Position numbers and translations under genes: made by a program. The notes beneath the pieces are model-generated. The model made no database searches and was not told the DNA's origin. It saw nothing but the letters and a program-made list of their open reading frames with translations. DNA of 64,000 bases from Grifola frondosa (Eukaryota > Basidiomycota > Agaricomycetes > Polyporales > Grifolaceae), in contig LUGG01000006.1 of assembly GCA_001683735.1 (NCBI GenBank), positions 1,488,001-1,552,000 of the forward strand, written 5' to 3'. Positions 14,598-25,628 of this stretch are shown here, piece after piece. Each line of letters begins with the position of its first letter. Position 1 is the first letter of the stretch.

Positions 14598-15318
14598 ATG
14601 GTCGGTGCTGAACCTTCTTCGCGACCTTCTTCATGGCTGAATCTTGCTGGTTATCTAGGCCGAACAAAAGACCGCCCCCACAAATCCCATGAAGGAGCTC
14701 CGCATTGACAAGCTGGTCATCAGTGCGTCCCCTCCACTTCTATTTGGACCGTTATGCGTCTGCGCGTATTGACTGCTTTGGCCTGTAGACATCTCCGTCG
14801 GCGAGTCTGGTGATCGCTTGACGCGGGCGTCGAAGGTGCTGGAGCAGCTCACGGGCCAGACGCCTGTGACCTCCAAGGCCCGCTACACCGTCCGCACGTT
14901 CGGTATTCGACGTAACGAAAAGATTGCAGTACACGTCACCATTCGGGGGCCCAAGGCAGAGGAGATCCTCGAGCGCGGCCTCAAAGTAAAGGAGTACGAG
15001 CTCCGCCGCAGGAACTTCTCCGAGACTGGAAACTTCGGCTTCGGCATCCAGGAGCACATCGATTTGGGTGCGCGGTACGACCCTGGTATCGGTATTTTCG
15101 GTATGGACTTTTACGTTGTGATGGGTCGCCCGGGCGCGCGGGTCGCGAGGCGGAAGCACAAGAAGGCGCGCATCGGGTTCCAGCATCGTGTCAGGAAGGA
15201 GGACACGGTTGCGTGGTTCAAGCAGCGGTTCGATGGTATCATCCTTGTACGTATCCTCGTTCTGTTTTGCGGGTCGTGTTGTCTCTGGAAAGCTGACCTT
15301 ACGTTGCAGGCGAAGTAG
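14598..15318 (+). CDS. rpl11: 60S ribosomal protein uL5 (Rpl11)
   Basis: uL5 sits in the central protuberance of the large subunit and binds 5S rRNA. Exons are 14598-14600 (only the ATG), 14659-14722, 14789-15246 and 15310-15318, giving 177 residues, the normal length. The protein reads [107 protein letters not shown] and ends FDGIILAK. The first exon contributes only the start codon, a common layout in fungal ribosomal protein genes; the last exon contributes only AK-stop. The frame is intact. The gene lies between two inverted DUF7330 paralogues. Confidence 0.95.
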
Positions 15319-15702
15319 TGGTCTTGTCTTGATATTGTTATGACGCTGTTCTCTCCTGCTATGATATTTGCATGCCATGTATCACACATGCTCCAAAATC
15401 TCTCAGCGCACATGTCGATCCTATTTCCCAAGGATCACCGCGGCTTCCTGTCCAATGATCGTGTAAGGAACACAATGACTGACTTTGTTGGCACACTTCT
15501 GTGGTCCACATGGGATCCCCATGACTTTTACAGACAACGGGGCTGCCTCATGGACGTCGATGGTCAATATCACATTGGTATCCCATATGAGCCAAGAAAA
15601 CATAGAAGATACACTCAAGGCACGTATTACAGTCCACGGAAGTAAAGCAACATGATACGAATACATAGTCCGTGCCAGAACTACAACTCGATCCGCAGGC
15701 TC
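15319..15702. other. Intergenic between convergent rpl11 and DUF7330 copy B
   Basis: This is a shared 3' region of 384 bp. No supported gene is seen. Confidence 0.6.
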
Positions 15703-16814
15703 CTACACACTACCCGTAAGCTTTATCTCCAACGCCTTCGCCTGCGCCTCGACGAAATCCCCAAATTGCTTGAATAGTCCAATCGCGCTTGGTTTCGTCT
15801 CCATCCTGTCCACCCCGCTTACGCCCATCGTTACCCGTCCTGAACGGGAGCTCACGACACAACAGTCGTCTCCCTCCGCAGGAGTGGATTTAGACGCAGT
15901 GTCTGCTCCATTGGCAACTGGCCTGAAAAAGACTAGCGTCTCGCGATCTGAGGCGCGGACAACACTTGCTCGCTGTGCAAATGCAGGGAGAAAGTTGACG
16001 GCTCCGGCCCTGCGCGTGTTGAATGCTATCGGGCCGTTGAATGTCGGGGGAATGAACAAGACGATATGACCTGGCGCATAGACGAATCAGCACATGAAAT
16101 AATGGTGACTGGTGAATTCTGACCATCCCTCGACGAGACGTCGAGATCTACTGATCCGTCTTCTTGTTTACCGAACTATTGCCCATTTTAGTACCCACCC
16201 TCGAGGTAGAATGCAGGACGGCCGCTCACCAGGTTTACATTGATGTGACCATGGCGGGTGGACACCAAGATCCGCACACGCTCCTTTTCTGCACGAGGCT
16301 GTTCTGCATCAACGACACCCAAATCAAGGGAGATGGCACCGTGCCGCGTCCTGAATGCGGCGTTCAGTTTCTCCTTCTCCGCCGACCGCTCCAGCTTGCG
16401 GAACTTTTTCAAGCCTGAGTGCGAGAGCAGTGCTGGGGGAAGAGACGAGCGTGGGAGTGTCGGATCAATGAGGTATGTACCTGCAGGCCGCAATGTCAGT
16501 GACTGATCTCAAACTACCTTGGCCACTCGATGGCTCACCAGATAGAGATCCGTGCCGGGAGAAGAGGAAGAAACGGTTGACACGCTGAGGTGTCTGAGGC
16601 TGGAATGGCGATAAGGGGCCGGGCGTTGGCGGCGGGCCCGCGCTGGTGCTCGCATTGGCATTTGGGGAGTAAGGCGGCGGTGAGCTTTCAGCCGCCTTGG
16701 ATTGCTGCGAAATTCAATGAGCAAGATAAGCAGAGGATCAGTCAGAATACATACACTAACCTGCTCGTCGACGCCTTTCGGTTTCTCAGGATTAATTGGT
16801 AAGATCATCGTCAT
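15703..16814 (-). CDS. DUF7330-family protein, copy B
   Basis: Five exons, 16814-16761, 16704-16539, 16480-16230, 16175-16124 and 16070-15703, give 296 residues with consistent phases. The protein starts MTMILPINPEKPKGVDEQ, followed by a Pro-rich ESSPPPYSPN segment, FFLFSRHGSLSG, TYLIDPTLPRSSLP, AFRTRHGAISLDLG, LVSTRHGHINVNL, VDLDVSSRDG, HIVLFIPPTFNGPIAF, SDRETLVFF and CVVSSRSGRVTMG. It ends in a short amphipathic helix (KQFGDFVEAQAKALEIKL). Function is unknown for the family. It mirrors copy A in exon order but on the other strand, so the pair arose by an old inverted duplication around rpl11, or rpl11 was later inserted between the copies. Confidence 0.85.
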
Positions 16815-17643
16815 TTGGAGAGTTCAGTACCAACGAGATGGTATGGAAAGAAATAGCTAGCTAGGTTCTCGCGCTTATATAGACAGGGGTGTACGCCTAG
16901 CTCCTCCAGGATGACAGGCTGCGGATAGACCGCAGGACGTAAATTGCGTTGACGGCGCCACAGATACATCCGCGCAGCTCCTCCGCCGACCTCGACCATT
17001 GCATGATACGGCGTAGCGGATAACAATCCGTGAACAGGTGACGGACTGCGCTGAGGCTGTACTCTGAGCAAATTCTGATGGACTCCCGAGTTCTTGGCCC
17101 GGATTTTCCTCTCCTCAAGAGGGCTTCCGTGAGCACTGTGAGAGCATCCACAAACCACGCTAGTACTTGTTGCATGAGTAAATATTGTGACTGCGACTAG
17201 AGAATACCATCTAAAATTGCAACCAACGTACGTTGTTGCAAGCATGTGACGACGGCACGTGGTTTTAAGTTTGCAGCTCGCCGTTAAGCTCAATCCGTCT
17301 CTAGTAGTTAAAAGGAAGACAGTCCCTCAGGCCCACGCTTAATAGAGCTCGTCGTGCATTGTTTTTGAATTTCACGATCTGTACGTATAGTCTGAGTCGA
17401 CGTTAACCAGATACTATACTCAGTCGCCCGGCCGCATGGAGTCATGGCTGTTCATCTGCCATTCACAATCTGTCAATCAACACATCCCAGCTACTTAAGA
17501 TTCTTGTTGTAGTCATGATGTCTGCCTTGGCAGTGCTTCTACGACCACGGTGTGCTGTTCTATCTTATAAGGCCGCCTATCCCTTGCGCAAGCTCTATAC
17601 ACGCAGTATCTCTGCATTCCTGAACGCTAGCCTGAATAATTTC
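16815..17643. other. Intergenic between divergent DUF7330-B and DUF6534 genes
   Basis: About 830 bp of upstream sequence for both neighbours. A 160-codon open frame on the minus strand has no family features and I do not call it. Confidence 0.5.
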
Positions 17644-19094
17644 AATGGCAACTATGCAGGCAACGAGCCCCACTATCCAACTGTAAATATTCATTTGATT
17701 TATTTGTTTGCACCTTAACGTAGTCTTTGCAGGACGGCACCCTTGGTAAAATTCGAAGCATTGCACTTTCGTGCCTCATTACCTTGCTCATTGCCACTCA
17801 TTATGCAGATTCTTGGTAACGAGTTCAACTGGGCTCTATATGGAATCCTCCTCGTTCAGATGTGTACGTGACTCAGCTCGTATTAAATTGTCAATACTGA
17901 TACATGATATCAGACATATACGCCCGGGCGGGCACTCCTGACACGAGGACCGTCAAAAGAATCGTCTACGGAATATTCATCCTGGAGACAGTTCAAACAG
18001 GAATTGCGACTTACGACTCATACGAGCAGCTGGCGGTTGGTTGGGGTAATTATGACGGCCTTATCGCGCCTCGTTCCCAACTGGTACTGATATGTTTGCC
18101 CATCACAACTGGAATCAGTACGTATGCTGTCTTAGGAACCTCACCTTTGTGTTTCCCTTAAGCACGGTTTAATAGCGAGCTCCACAATCCAATGTTTTTA
18201 TGCATGGCGAATGTACATCATTGGTAAATCCAGGGTGCTTCCTGCAGGGATCGTGGTGGTGCGTTTGAGAATTTTCTGAAGCTGACGATGCTCTCTTCGT
18301 GTCAGTCTGAATAATTACACAGCTCGCGCTGGTGCAAGGTGTCGCGGCCATTGCACAAGGATTTCTCGCAGTATTTGGGATACAAGCATTGCCCGTCATC
18401 GCGGTACTTCACCCCCAGATTTTCGTAATGGTTGTATTACTAACTGATTAATCTATGACCTGAGATTTGGCTAGGAGCAACCGCCCTTTGTGATATCCTG
18501 ATCTCGTGCTCCATGGCTTGGCTGGTGGTGATGTTAACTGATTCACCTTCTACATTCCGGTTGCTGAGCTCTTGTTCTCAGCTATCGAAAAATCGCACTG
18601 GGTTCAAGCATACGGACACCATGATCAACAAACTCATTTGTCTAGTCATCGAGACAGGATTTGCGACAGGTATTTTGCCTGTCCTCCATGCATATATCAC
18701 GCTGAATATCTAAACTAACGGCTGTTCCTCTCATTCAGCAATCCTTGCCATCGTAATGCTGTGTCTGCTTATTTATTTGCGAGATAATTTCTCCTATATG
18801 CCTCCCTCGCTCTTGCTCTCCAAGTGTTACTGTAACTCCATGCTTCTCCTGCTCAACAATCGTGTGTCAGTCACCTATAAGCGGAAACCCTCTGTATATG
18901 ACTCACGACTTCCCGCTGGGGACGAGGCCGATGCTAGTGGACCTGGCATTATACACGTTTCTTTGGAGGCTTTCAATGGTGATATAGAGTTCGCACGAGT
19001 GTTGAGCACGAAGGTAGTCAGAAACTAAGATATATGTATGTGTGCTAACCGCACTTTATTCTTCTTTTTTCAGGATACAGAACCGCCTTCCTAG
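17644..19094 (+). CDS. DUF6534-type multi-helix membrane protein
   Basis: This belongs to a large agaricomycete family of probable seven-helix membrane proteins without a known ligand. ATG 17644 starts MATMQATSPTIQL. The exons then read NEFNWALYGILLVQM-YIYARAG, RIVYGIFILETVQTGIATYD, SSTIQCFYAWRMYIIGKSR, LALVQGVAAIAQGFLAVFG, IWLGATALCDILISCSMAWL, a LSKNRTGFKHTDTMINKL loop, LICLVIETGFAT, AILAIVMLCLLIY and SKCYCNSMLLLLNNR. A last small exon gives DTEPPS-stop. FYAWR, GATALCDILI, the DT.I..LI..ETG block and NS.L.LLNNR are the family landmarks. Introns are 50-80 nt. The junction around 17,685-17,810, after the DGTLG segment, is not settled: the simplest join there hits a stop. Confidence 0.75.
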
Positions 19095-19579
19095 TCCGTT
19101 GCGGAAGCCGGCTCGATATTTTCTTAGTGGAGTGTACTTTGAGATATGGATTAGTCCGACTCATTCAGCTGAGTTCAGTGTTGAAGAGTGGTATTCAATG
19201 AAAACTTTACTGTAACTCATGCACACTTTTCGTTAGGAGTTCGTTGTCACCCTGCTTGGGCACCCCCTGAATATCCACCGAATACTGTTTGGCATGTTCG
19301 AACAGACATCATCTCAACTGCGAACAAGCTCGCTTCAAGGACTTGCGCGATCATGTTATCTTGATCACATCTTGATTGAATCTCTGCATTATGCGTACGA
19401 TGTGTTTGCACGACAAAACCGAGCAAATATTTATAGTCCATTCGCAAAACTGGCAGTACGGCGCCACTACTACTGTATCGCTGAGAATTTGGGATAAGTA
19501 ACTAATCAAGGAAAGGAGGATTTGGATATTAATTTAAGGAACGTTGCGAGCGGAAGCCTCTAGTACGCGTGTAAGGGAA
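19095..19579. other. Intergenic between convergent genes
   Basis: This is the shared 3' region of the DUF6534 and laccase genes. No supported feature is seen. Confidence 0.5.
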
Positions 19580-21793
19580 TTAGTTGTCATAGAAGTCGGG
19601 GCAAAGCTGATCCCAGGATTCTGCATTAATGAGGTCGACGTCAGATGTTTCTGAGGGAAGCCTGCTATGAGTGAGACTTACGAGGGACGGGGTTAACAGC
19701 AGCGGTATCGTCGGGATCCTCCGCGAAGACAATAGCAAGTCCAGCTTGGAGATGCCAGTCGATGTGGCAGTGGAGGAACCAGGGGCCGGGGTTGTTCGTC
19801 TGTCCAGATCACCGTTAGTCCCCTCAAAACGAGTTATAACTTTGTCCCAACGTACATCAAAACGGATTGTGACCCTATCACCTTGACTACCAATGCTGAC
19901 AGTATCCCGTCGAACAGGATTCTCGAAGTTGTACTCTGAAGCTCCCGCGCTGCGTACAACAGAGAAAGTGTGCTGGTCAAGCCATTAGTCTGCGAGATTA
20001 TGTTTCTATACTTTGATATTACTCACGCCGTGTAAATGGAAAGGGTGCGGGCCTCCAGGAACGCCAGCAGGCATGACTAATTCAATGGTGGAGTTCTTTG
20101 GAAGAGTGAAAACACTGCCTGCGGGCAAAAGCGACTGAGCGGTAAGGTTGCCACTTAGAATCTGTAACAGGACGGGCAACTTCGGGGGCACGAACGATGT
20201 CCCGTTGATGAAGAACAGCGGGGATTGCTAACAACGCGAACACTGTTAAATGGCTTTCATCATGGGATCGGGATAGATGCATACGAAGGTCAGGTCGAGA
20301 TCTATGACCATGTCTACCCCCCTGGGACCGGTTGACCGGGCTGTATATTAATAAGTTACTTGACAGGGCATGCTGCTTCGGAGAGACACTCACAGCTGCA
20401 GGATTTGAGAGAGGGTGTAGATTTGACTCATTCAATGGCTCGGTGGATGGTTGTTGTTGGGTTGTCGGTTCCTGGTCAGGCGCCCCGATGTAGCGAAGGA
20501 TAGCAGAATTGATACCATTATTGAATGATGTATCATTTGATCGGCTAGGCTTCGCACGAATCCAGTAGTTGTCCACGGGTTGGTTCGCCTCCAGCTATAG
20601 ATAAAATTTTCATGAAGATACCTTGAACGATGGATATGAGCGAATCAACACACCACGAACGAATACCGCTGGGCCGCGTAAATTGTGATCAGGTCGACAT
20701 TCAAAGGCTGTGTGTTCTGTCCGTCTGCTTCGATGATTGTCATATTGTGTGAATCGATTGTGAAGTTGTAGAACGGATCACACGCAATATTGAGCAAGCG
20801 GAAACGGTAGCTGAAAGAAAAGTGAGTTCCATTAGCTTATATGCTTTGCAAATGTGTTTACCGTCTCCCTCGCTGTACAGTGATTACAGCCAACTCAGAG
20901 GTCGGATCCTGAGGCCAACGGCCCATTCCGTTGATCAGGTTAGAGTCCGGGAGCCTGCAGGAGACAGATGTCAATGAAGATGATTATGTAACCCGAGGAG
21001 AAAATATGCATACGGAGCGGCAGCTTGAGTCTGCAAAACCTGCGCCCCAGTGTGATACCAATCAGCAAGCGTGATGACCGTGCTGTCTGCGGAAAATATG
21101 TATTTAGTCACGTAGTACCGTGGAGGATGTTTTCCAACTTACCGTCATCAACATCATACAGATGGGCCTGAGGATCATTAGGATCGTAGATTACCAGCGG
21201 GCCGCGAAGACCGTCACAGTACTGTGTCTGGAGGTGACTATGATACCAATACGTGCCTAATAAGAAGAGCAGTGACCACCAGTACAGAAGGTCAACACAT
21301 ATTTTACTCACCAGTCTGTTGGGCAGCACTGAATTTATAAAGGAATGAATTGCCAGCGCTGATCGGGCATTGAGTGACGAATGCTGTGCCATCTGCCCAA
21401 TTCGTGGTATGTTGGAACAGCCCATGCCAGTGCTAGATAATGGTGCAAATATATTACGATAAATGCACACGATTTCGAACGATGAAGCAAGTCACTTACA
21501 ATACTGGTGGCTGTCAACATAGACTCATTTTCCAGTTTGTCAATAACATTGATTAGGAAAGTATCGCCCTGGATGGGTATGTGGGTTAAGTAAGTCCGCT
21601 GATGGGCTTAACAACAGACCTTATTTGCTTTGATCAAAGTCCCGGGGAACGTACCCCCAGCTAAAACGGCAGCACGAGTGAAGCCATCGGGCGAGATGTT
21701 GTCATTGACGATGGATAGGTCAGTCACTGGTCCAACCGAGGCTAAAGTCGCAATAGCGAATCCCAAAGCAACAAGAACGGAGAACCGTTGCAT
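19580..21793 (-). CDS. lcc: Laccase (secreted multicopper oxidase, EC 1.10.3.2)
   Basis: Laccases oxidise phenols with reduction of O2 to water, through one type-1 copper and a trinuclear cluster. The ATG at 21793 starts a signal peptide, [18 protein letters not shown]. All four copper motifs are present across short introns: [15 protein letters not shown] (L1, about 21,430), [18 protein letters not shown] (L2, about 21,230), [15 protein letters not shown] (L3, joined over an intron at 20,030) and [20 protein letters not shown] (L4, about 19,770). The protein ends [14 protein letters not shown] at 19582-19580. Ten residues after the L4 cysteine is Leu, the class usually linked to a middle-range redox potential. 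A TATAAAA box lies about 90 bp upstream. At least nine introns interrupt the gene, as is typical for white-rot laccases. The frame looks intact. Confidence 0.93.
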
Positions 21794-21878
21794 GGTGGAT
21801 AACGCAATCGGTGCTGAAGAGGGTGGGCGAGATTGTGGGACTCGGAGAGTGGCAAGTAATTTTACTTCCCTTGCTTCA

Positions 21879-21885
21879 TTTTATA
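21879..21885 (-). promoter_or_regulatory. TATA box of the laccase gene
   Basis: TATAAAA on the minus strand, about 90 bp before the laccase ATG, is a normal distance in basidiomycetes. Confidence 0.6.
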
Positions 21886-22935
21886 CCTCGCGGACGAGGT
21901 GCGCATGCCATCATTTGACATTTGAACAACCACTGTGCTGTGCTCTGTGGATTCACGCACTTCCATAAGATCGGAGTAGTACAGCCATATTTGATGCTAT
22001 GGCGATGTCACCTCTAAATCATACCGGTCAGTTACGGCGGGCACGGCATCCACTTGGGACGCCCTTTATGTACTGAAAAAGGCAGAATGCAAAAGAGATG
22101 GGGCATGTCATTCTTTCAGAACACGATGAAATATTATGAAGAACTCCAGATTACATACAATTTTGCACATACCAATGCCAACTGGGTTTCATGTTGTGCC
22201 AGGCGTATTTAAAGCGGTGTCTAAGGTGGGCGGGACCCCTTCGTGACCATAAATGCACTTATTGTAGAAGACAATATCTGAAACACTCACCTCATACAGG
22301 AGTGAGGACTTACGGGTTGCTAGAGCTCTCAATCTATCCGGACTCCACATACCTCCCGACATTATGATGGATCCGTTTGTTCCCTCTCTGAGTATGGCGA
22401 CGTTCGTCTCGCTTTGGCTGATGAACGCCATTGGGACGCGCCTGTGGAGCGAGGAGAGGCGGTAATCAACACATCCGAACTGGGTCGGACCGGGTTAGCA
22501 TATCCCCTACCAGAATTGCACCAGCGTAGGATCTATCCACTGATGCGGTTACTGAGTCTCGTACTACTACATTCCTAGAAACAAGACGTGGAGTGGGCCG
22601 ATACAGCGCTGTGTTCCCAGACTTTCCATTCGGTCTGGGATTGTCTCCGTCTTCAGTGTAATGAAAGTGCAGATGCCGCTGAAACATGTCATCCGCTGTG
22701 CCAAAGAAGGACTAAAGCAGCTGCGCGTGCTGTTCGTTCAGGACTAGGTTACGGGATCATGCTCTGTGGATTCCGCTGTCAAGGGTGCACAGGATACTAC
22801 GGAAATTACGCTGGTGTAACGCGCATCTATGCCCAGAATGACAAAGAACTTGAGTTCAGGATGCGCGATAACTGTAACAGCGGATGCAAACCTGTGATCT
22901 ATCATATGTGAAGGGATTAAATCTCCCACCTGTTT
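21886..22935 (-). other. Laccase upstream region with possible remnant minus-strand coding segments
   Basis: Two neighbouring minus-strand segments, about 22,687-22,466 and 22,440-22,190, have a coding look (RSYAGAILVGDML; AFISQSETNVAILREGTNGS) and a GTATGT donor after the second. I recognise no family and see no convincing start or terminal exon. This could be a small unknown gene or a decayed one. The rest is laccase promoter. Confidence 0.25.
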
Positions 22936-23897
22936 TTAGCCCTCATCCATAGCCTCAACCCCGGCATCCTTCCACCACGACGTTGGTCCCAGACCCTGCT
23001 CGGCGATCGAACACTGACACAGACATAGCAAACATTAAGTGATAGATGCCGAAGGAAAGATGCCAAACGCACAGTTATTGTGTAAGGTGGTCGTCTACTC
23101 TCTCGCACTTGTTGGACGCCCTCCATGGCTTTTGGGGACCAGGCTCATCATCGTAAAATTCATCAGTCTCGACACGCACGCGGACCACTTCCCCCGCATC
23201 AATGTACATTCTGTCCGTTAGCGGCGAATCAAGGAGTTCGTGCGAAGTCTTCGATTCGGAATTAGGGAGCCAGAAATGCGCACGCTCTTTTGAATCGCTA
23301 GGATAGAGGTTCATAATAAAGCGCATGAGAGTCAGCGATTAGCATGACAAATTGATAACATACAAGGCGGAGGGCTCAGGTAGATAAACAAGTGGAATAA
23401 ACATATCGTCAAAAAACCCTACAGTTACTAGAAACGAAATAAAAAGGAGTTATTACGCGGAAATACGACGTGTGAGAGAACATACGCCTTATTCCTTCTT
23501 CATCGGATGATTTTACTCTGGCAAGAATCACTTCCGAGGGGAATGGTCGAAAAACCACAAGACGAAAGACAACTATGGTTTATTAATCAATACACTGATA
23601 TTTGGATCTGAAAGAAAACAACTCACCAACCTTTATACCACAAGCATCCGTCACCATACCGCACCTTCCCCTCTCCGACCTCTGAGAGGTCAAAAACACA
23701 TATACACAAGCCGACGTCGTGCAAGACCCGGTTCGCGTACTTTTTGTTTAGTTCATTGGTAACAGCCTGCTCTGGAGGAAGGCCAAATTGTGAAGGATGG
23801 ACGGCGACTGTGTCCTACAATCTGAGTTAGCGTCAATGTCCAAGATTCAACCAGAACGACGCAAGGTAAGCACCTTGATGATGGACAACACAAACAT
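22936..23897 (-). CDS. rpc25: RNA polymerase III subunit Rpc25 (Rpb7-like stalk subunit)
   Basis: Rpc25 forms the Rpc17-Rpc25 stalk of Pol III and helps initiation. Exon 1 (from ATG 23897) gives MFVLSIIK. Later exons give DTVAVHPSQFGLPPEQA, ELNKKYANRVLHDVGLCICV, GKVRYGDGCLWYK, VVFRPFPSEVILARVKSSDE, SVGFFDD-type MFIPLVYLPEPSAL, ERAHFWLPNSESKTSHELL, DRMYIDAGEVVRVRVETDEF and YDDEPGPQKP. The last exon reads CSIAEQGLGPTSWWKDAG and the stop is at 22938-22936. Both the N-terminal SHS2-like part and the OB-fold part are present. The gene is divergent from rim2 with only 228 bp between starts. Confidence 0.93.
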
Positions 23898-24125
23898 GCC
23901 AAACCAAGAGTAGTGCTCGATGCAATAAATGCTATCTTCAGCTTCTATGTAAGTGGTAATATTTTTGATGCTATAAGTTCATAGTACTTGAGATGGCAGT
24001 AAGAGGTAAAGCGATTATCAAAGGCGTCTATCTAATCTTATCCACAGAACGCAAAAATTCGATATTGCCGAACCCGGGGCGTACGCGCTCCTTCCGAACA
24101 TCCCTCACCCCCATTCTGCAAAATT
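23898..24125. promoter_or_regulatory. Short bidirectional promoter region between rpc25 and rim2
   Basis: Two housekeeping genes start outward from this 228-bp stretch, so it must contain both leaders and both core promoters. No clear TATA box lies at a fitting distance on either side. Confidence 0.5.
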
Positions 24126-25294
24126 ATGTCGGACACTCCACCAGAACTGGTTGCAGGTCCTTCAAAAAGTGGCTGGCTTCCCGCAAAGTCATGGCAGCAC
24201 TTCGTAGCAGGCGGGTGAGCCAATTTCAAGGTAAAATTCGCCGAGCGAATCTAATCGAGTGTTGACAACGCTCTAAAGGCTAGGAGGGATGTGCGGCGCG
24301 ATTGTCACAAGCCCGTTTGACGTTGTAAAAACCCGGCTACAGTCCAGTTTGTTTAGAGAAAAGCATGTCGGCGTTGGGCTTGCTGGCAATGGCTCGCACA
24401 CGGTTGTAGTGCCTAGACGGGCAGGCCTGCTATGGAATTTTGTTGAGACAGGTCATATTCTACGGTAGGTTTTACCCCTTTGTGTGGTTTCTCGTTGGCC
24501 TGAACATGTCACAGGGATATCTACCGAGAGGAATCTCCTCGTGCACTATTCAAGGGTCTCGGTCCGACCCTTGTCGGTGTGATTCCCGCACGGTCTATCA
24601 ACTTCTTCACGTATGGTAATGGCAAGCATGTCATTGCGAACCACTTCAACCATGGACAAGAGAACAGCTGGGTCCACTTGACCGCCGCTGCCTGTGCAGG
24701 CATCGCGACAGGCACCGCGACGAACCCAATATGGGTTGTGAAGACGCGTCTGCAGCTCGACGCGCATCGTGTCGAACGTATCTCCGAAGGTCAAAGGTTT
24801 TTTGGGGGTTCATGGGATATGATAAAGAAAATCATGCACGAAGAAGGTGTGCGTGGGTTCTACAAAGGACTCAGCGCGAGCTACTTAGGCGTGACGGAGG
24901 GCACGATCCAGTGGGTACTATATGAGCGGTTGAAGCGGCTGACCGCTGGGACGCAGGGAAAGGGCGGAGTACAGGAGTGGCTCGGAATGCTAGGGAGCGC
25001 TGGAACAGCAAAATGCGTTGCGAGCCTGATAACATATCCACATGAGGTGCACAATTCCGCATCGGCATTAGGGCATGCGCTGACTTTGGTTGTTTCCAGG
25101 TGCTGCGAACACGGCTGCGACAGCCGCTTGTAGATGGCAAGGTGAAATACACGGGTCTGATGCAGACGTTGCGGCTCGTGATTGCCGAAGAGGGAGCACG
25201 CTCGCTGTACGGAGGTCTGAGCGCACATCTGATGCGCGTTATCCCCAACGCGGCCGTCATGTACTCCATTTATGAAGCCATTCTCCGGTGGTAA
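24126..25294 (+). CDS. rim2: Mitochondrial pyrimidine nucleotide carrier (Rim2/SLC25A33-36 type)
   Basis: Rim2 exchanges pyrimidine nucleotides across the inner mitochondrial membrane. Four exons, 24126-24214, 24279-24464, 24515-25046 and 25100-25294, give 333 residues in one frame. All three carrier repeats carry the signature: SPFDVVKTRLQ, NPIWVVKTRLQ and YPHEVLRTRLR; each is followed by an EG-containing loop (GLGPTLVGVIPARSINFF, GLSASYLGVTEGTIQWVLYE, GLSAHLMRVIPNAAVMY). The PIWVVKTR form of repeat 2 and the tryptophan-ending C-terminus AILRW fit the Rim2 subgroup. The N-terminus is short, MSDTPPELVAGPSKSGWL. Confidence 0.93.
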
Positions 25295-25628
25295 CGCTCT
25301 TTCATGTCGTCTACCGTTCGTTGACACTTGCTATCTGCATCGCATTGTATCTCTTTATAATTCACCTGCATTTGTTCTGCGCTAGACATAACCCCCATTC
25401 ATCCAGGGTCCATGTGGACATTTGTGTCCGCGCTTCCCATGTACATAGTATATCGCTGCTATCCTTCAACGATATCCGATAGAATAATACGAGCGATTAT
25501 CCTTTTCTGCAGTTCATGACACCGGCGACAGACTTGCCACTAATTATCAGTTCCACAAGAATTAAATCATTCCGAAATCACATGTTACAGCGAAATTTAG
25601 TGTACTGCTACTAACGGTCCTCGTCCAT
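25295..25628. other. Intergenic between convergent rim2 and arp2
   Basis: Common 3' flank of 334 bp; nothing else seen. Confidence 0.6.

Noticed and set aside
16811..17293. 160-codon minus-strand open frame upstream of DUF7330-B
   Set aside because: It overlaps the start of the real gene in another frame and has no recognisable motif or splice support.
24038..24229. Minus-strand frame overlapping the rim2 start
   Set aside because: It is antisense to the first rim2 exon and has no support of its own.
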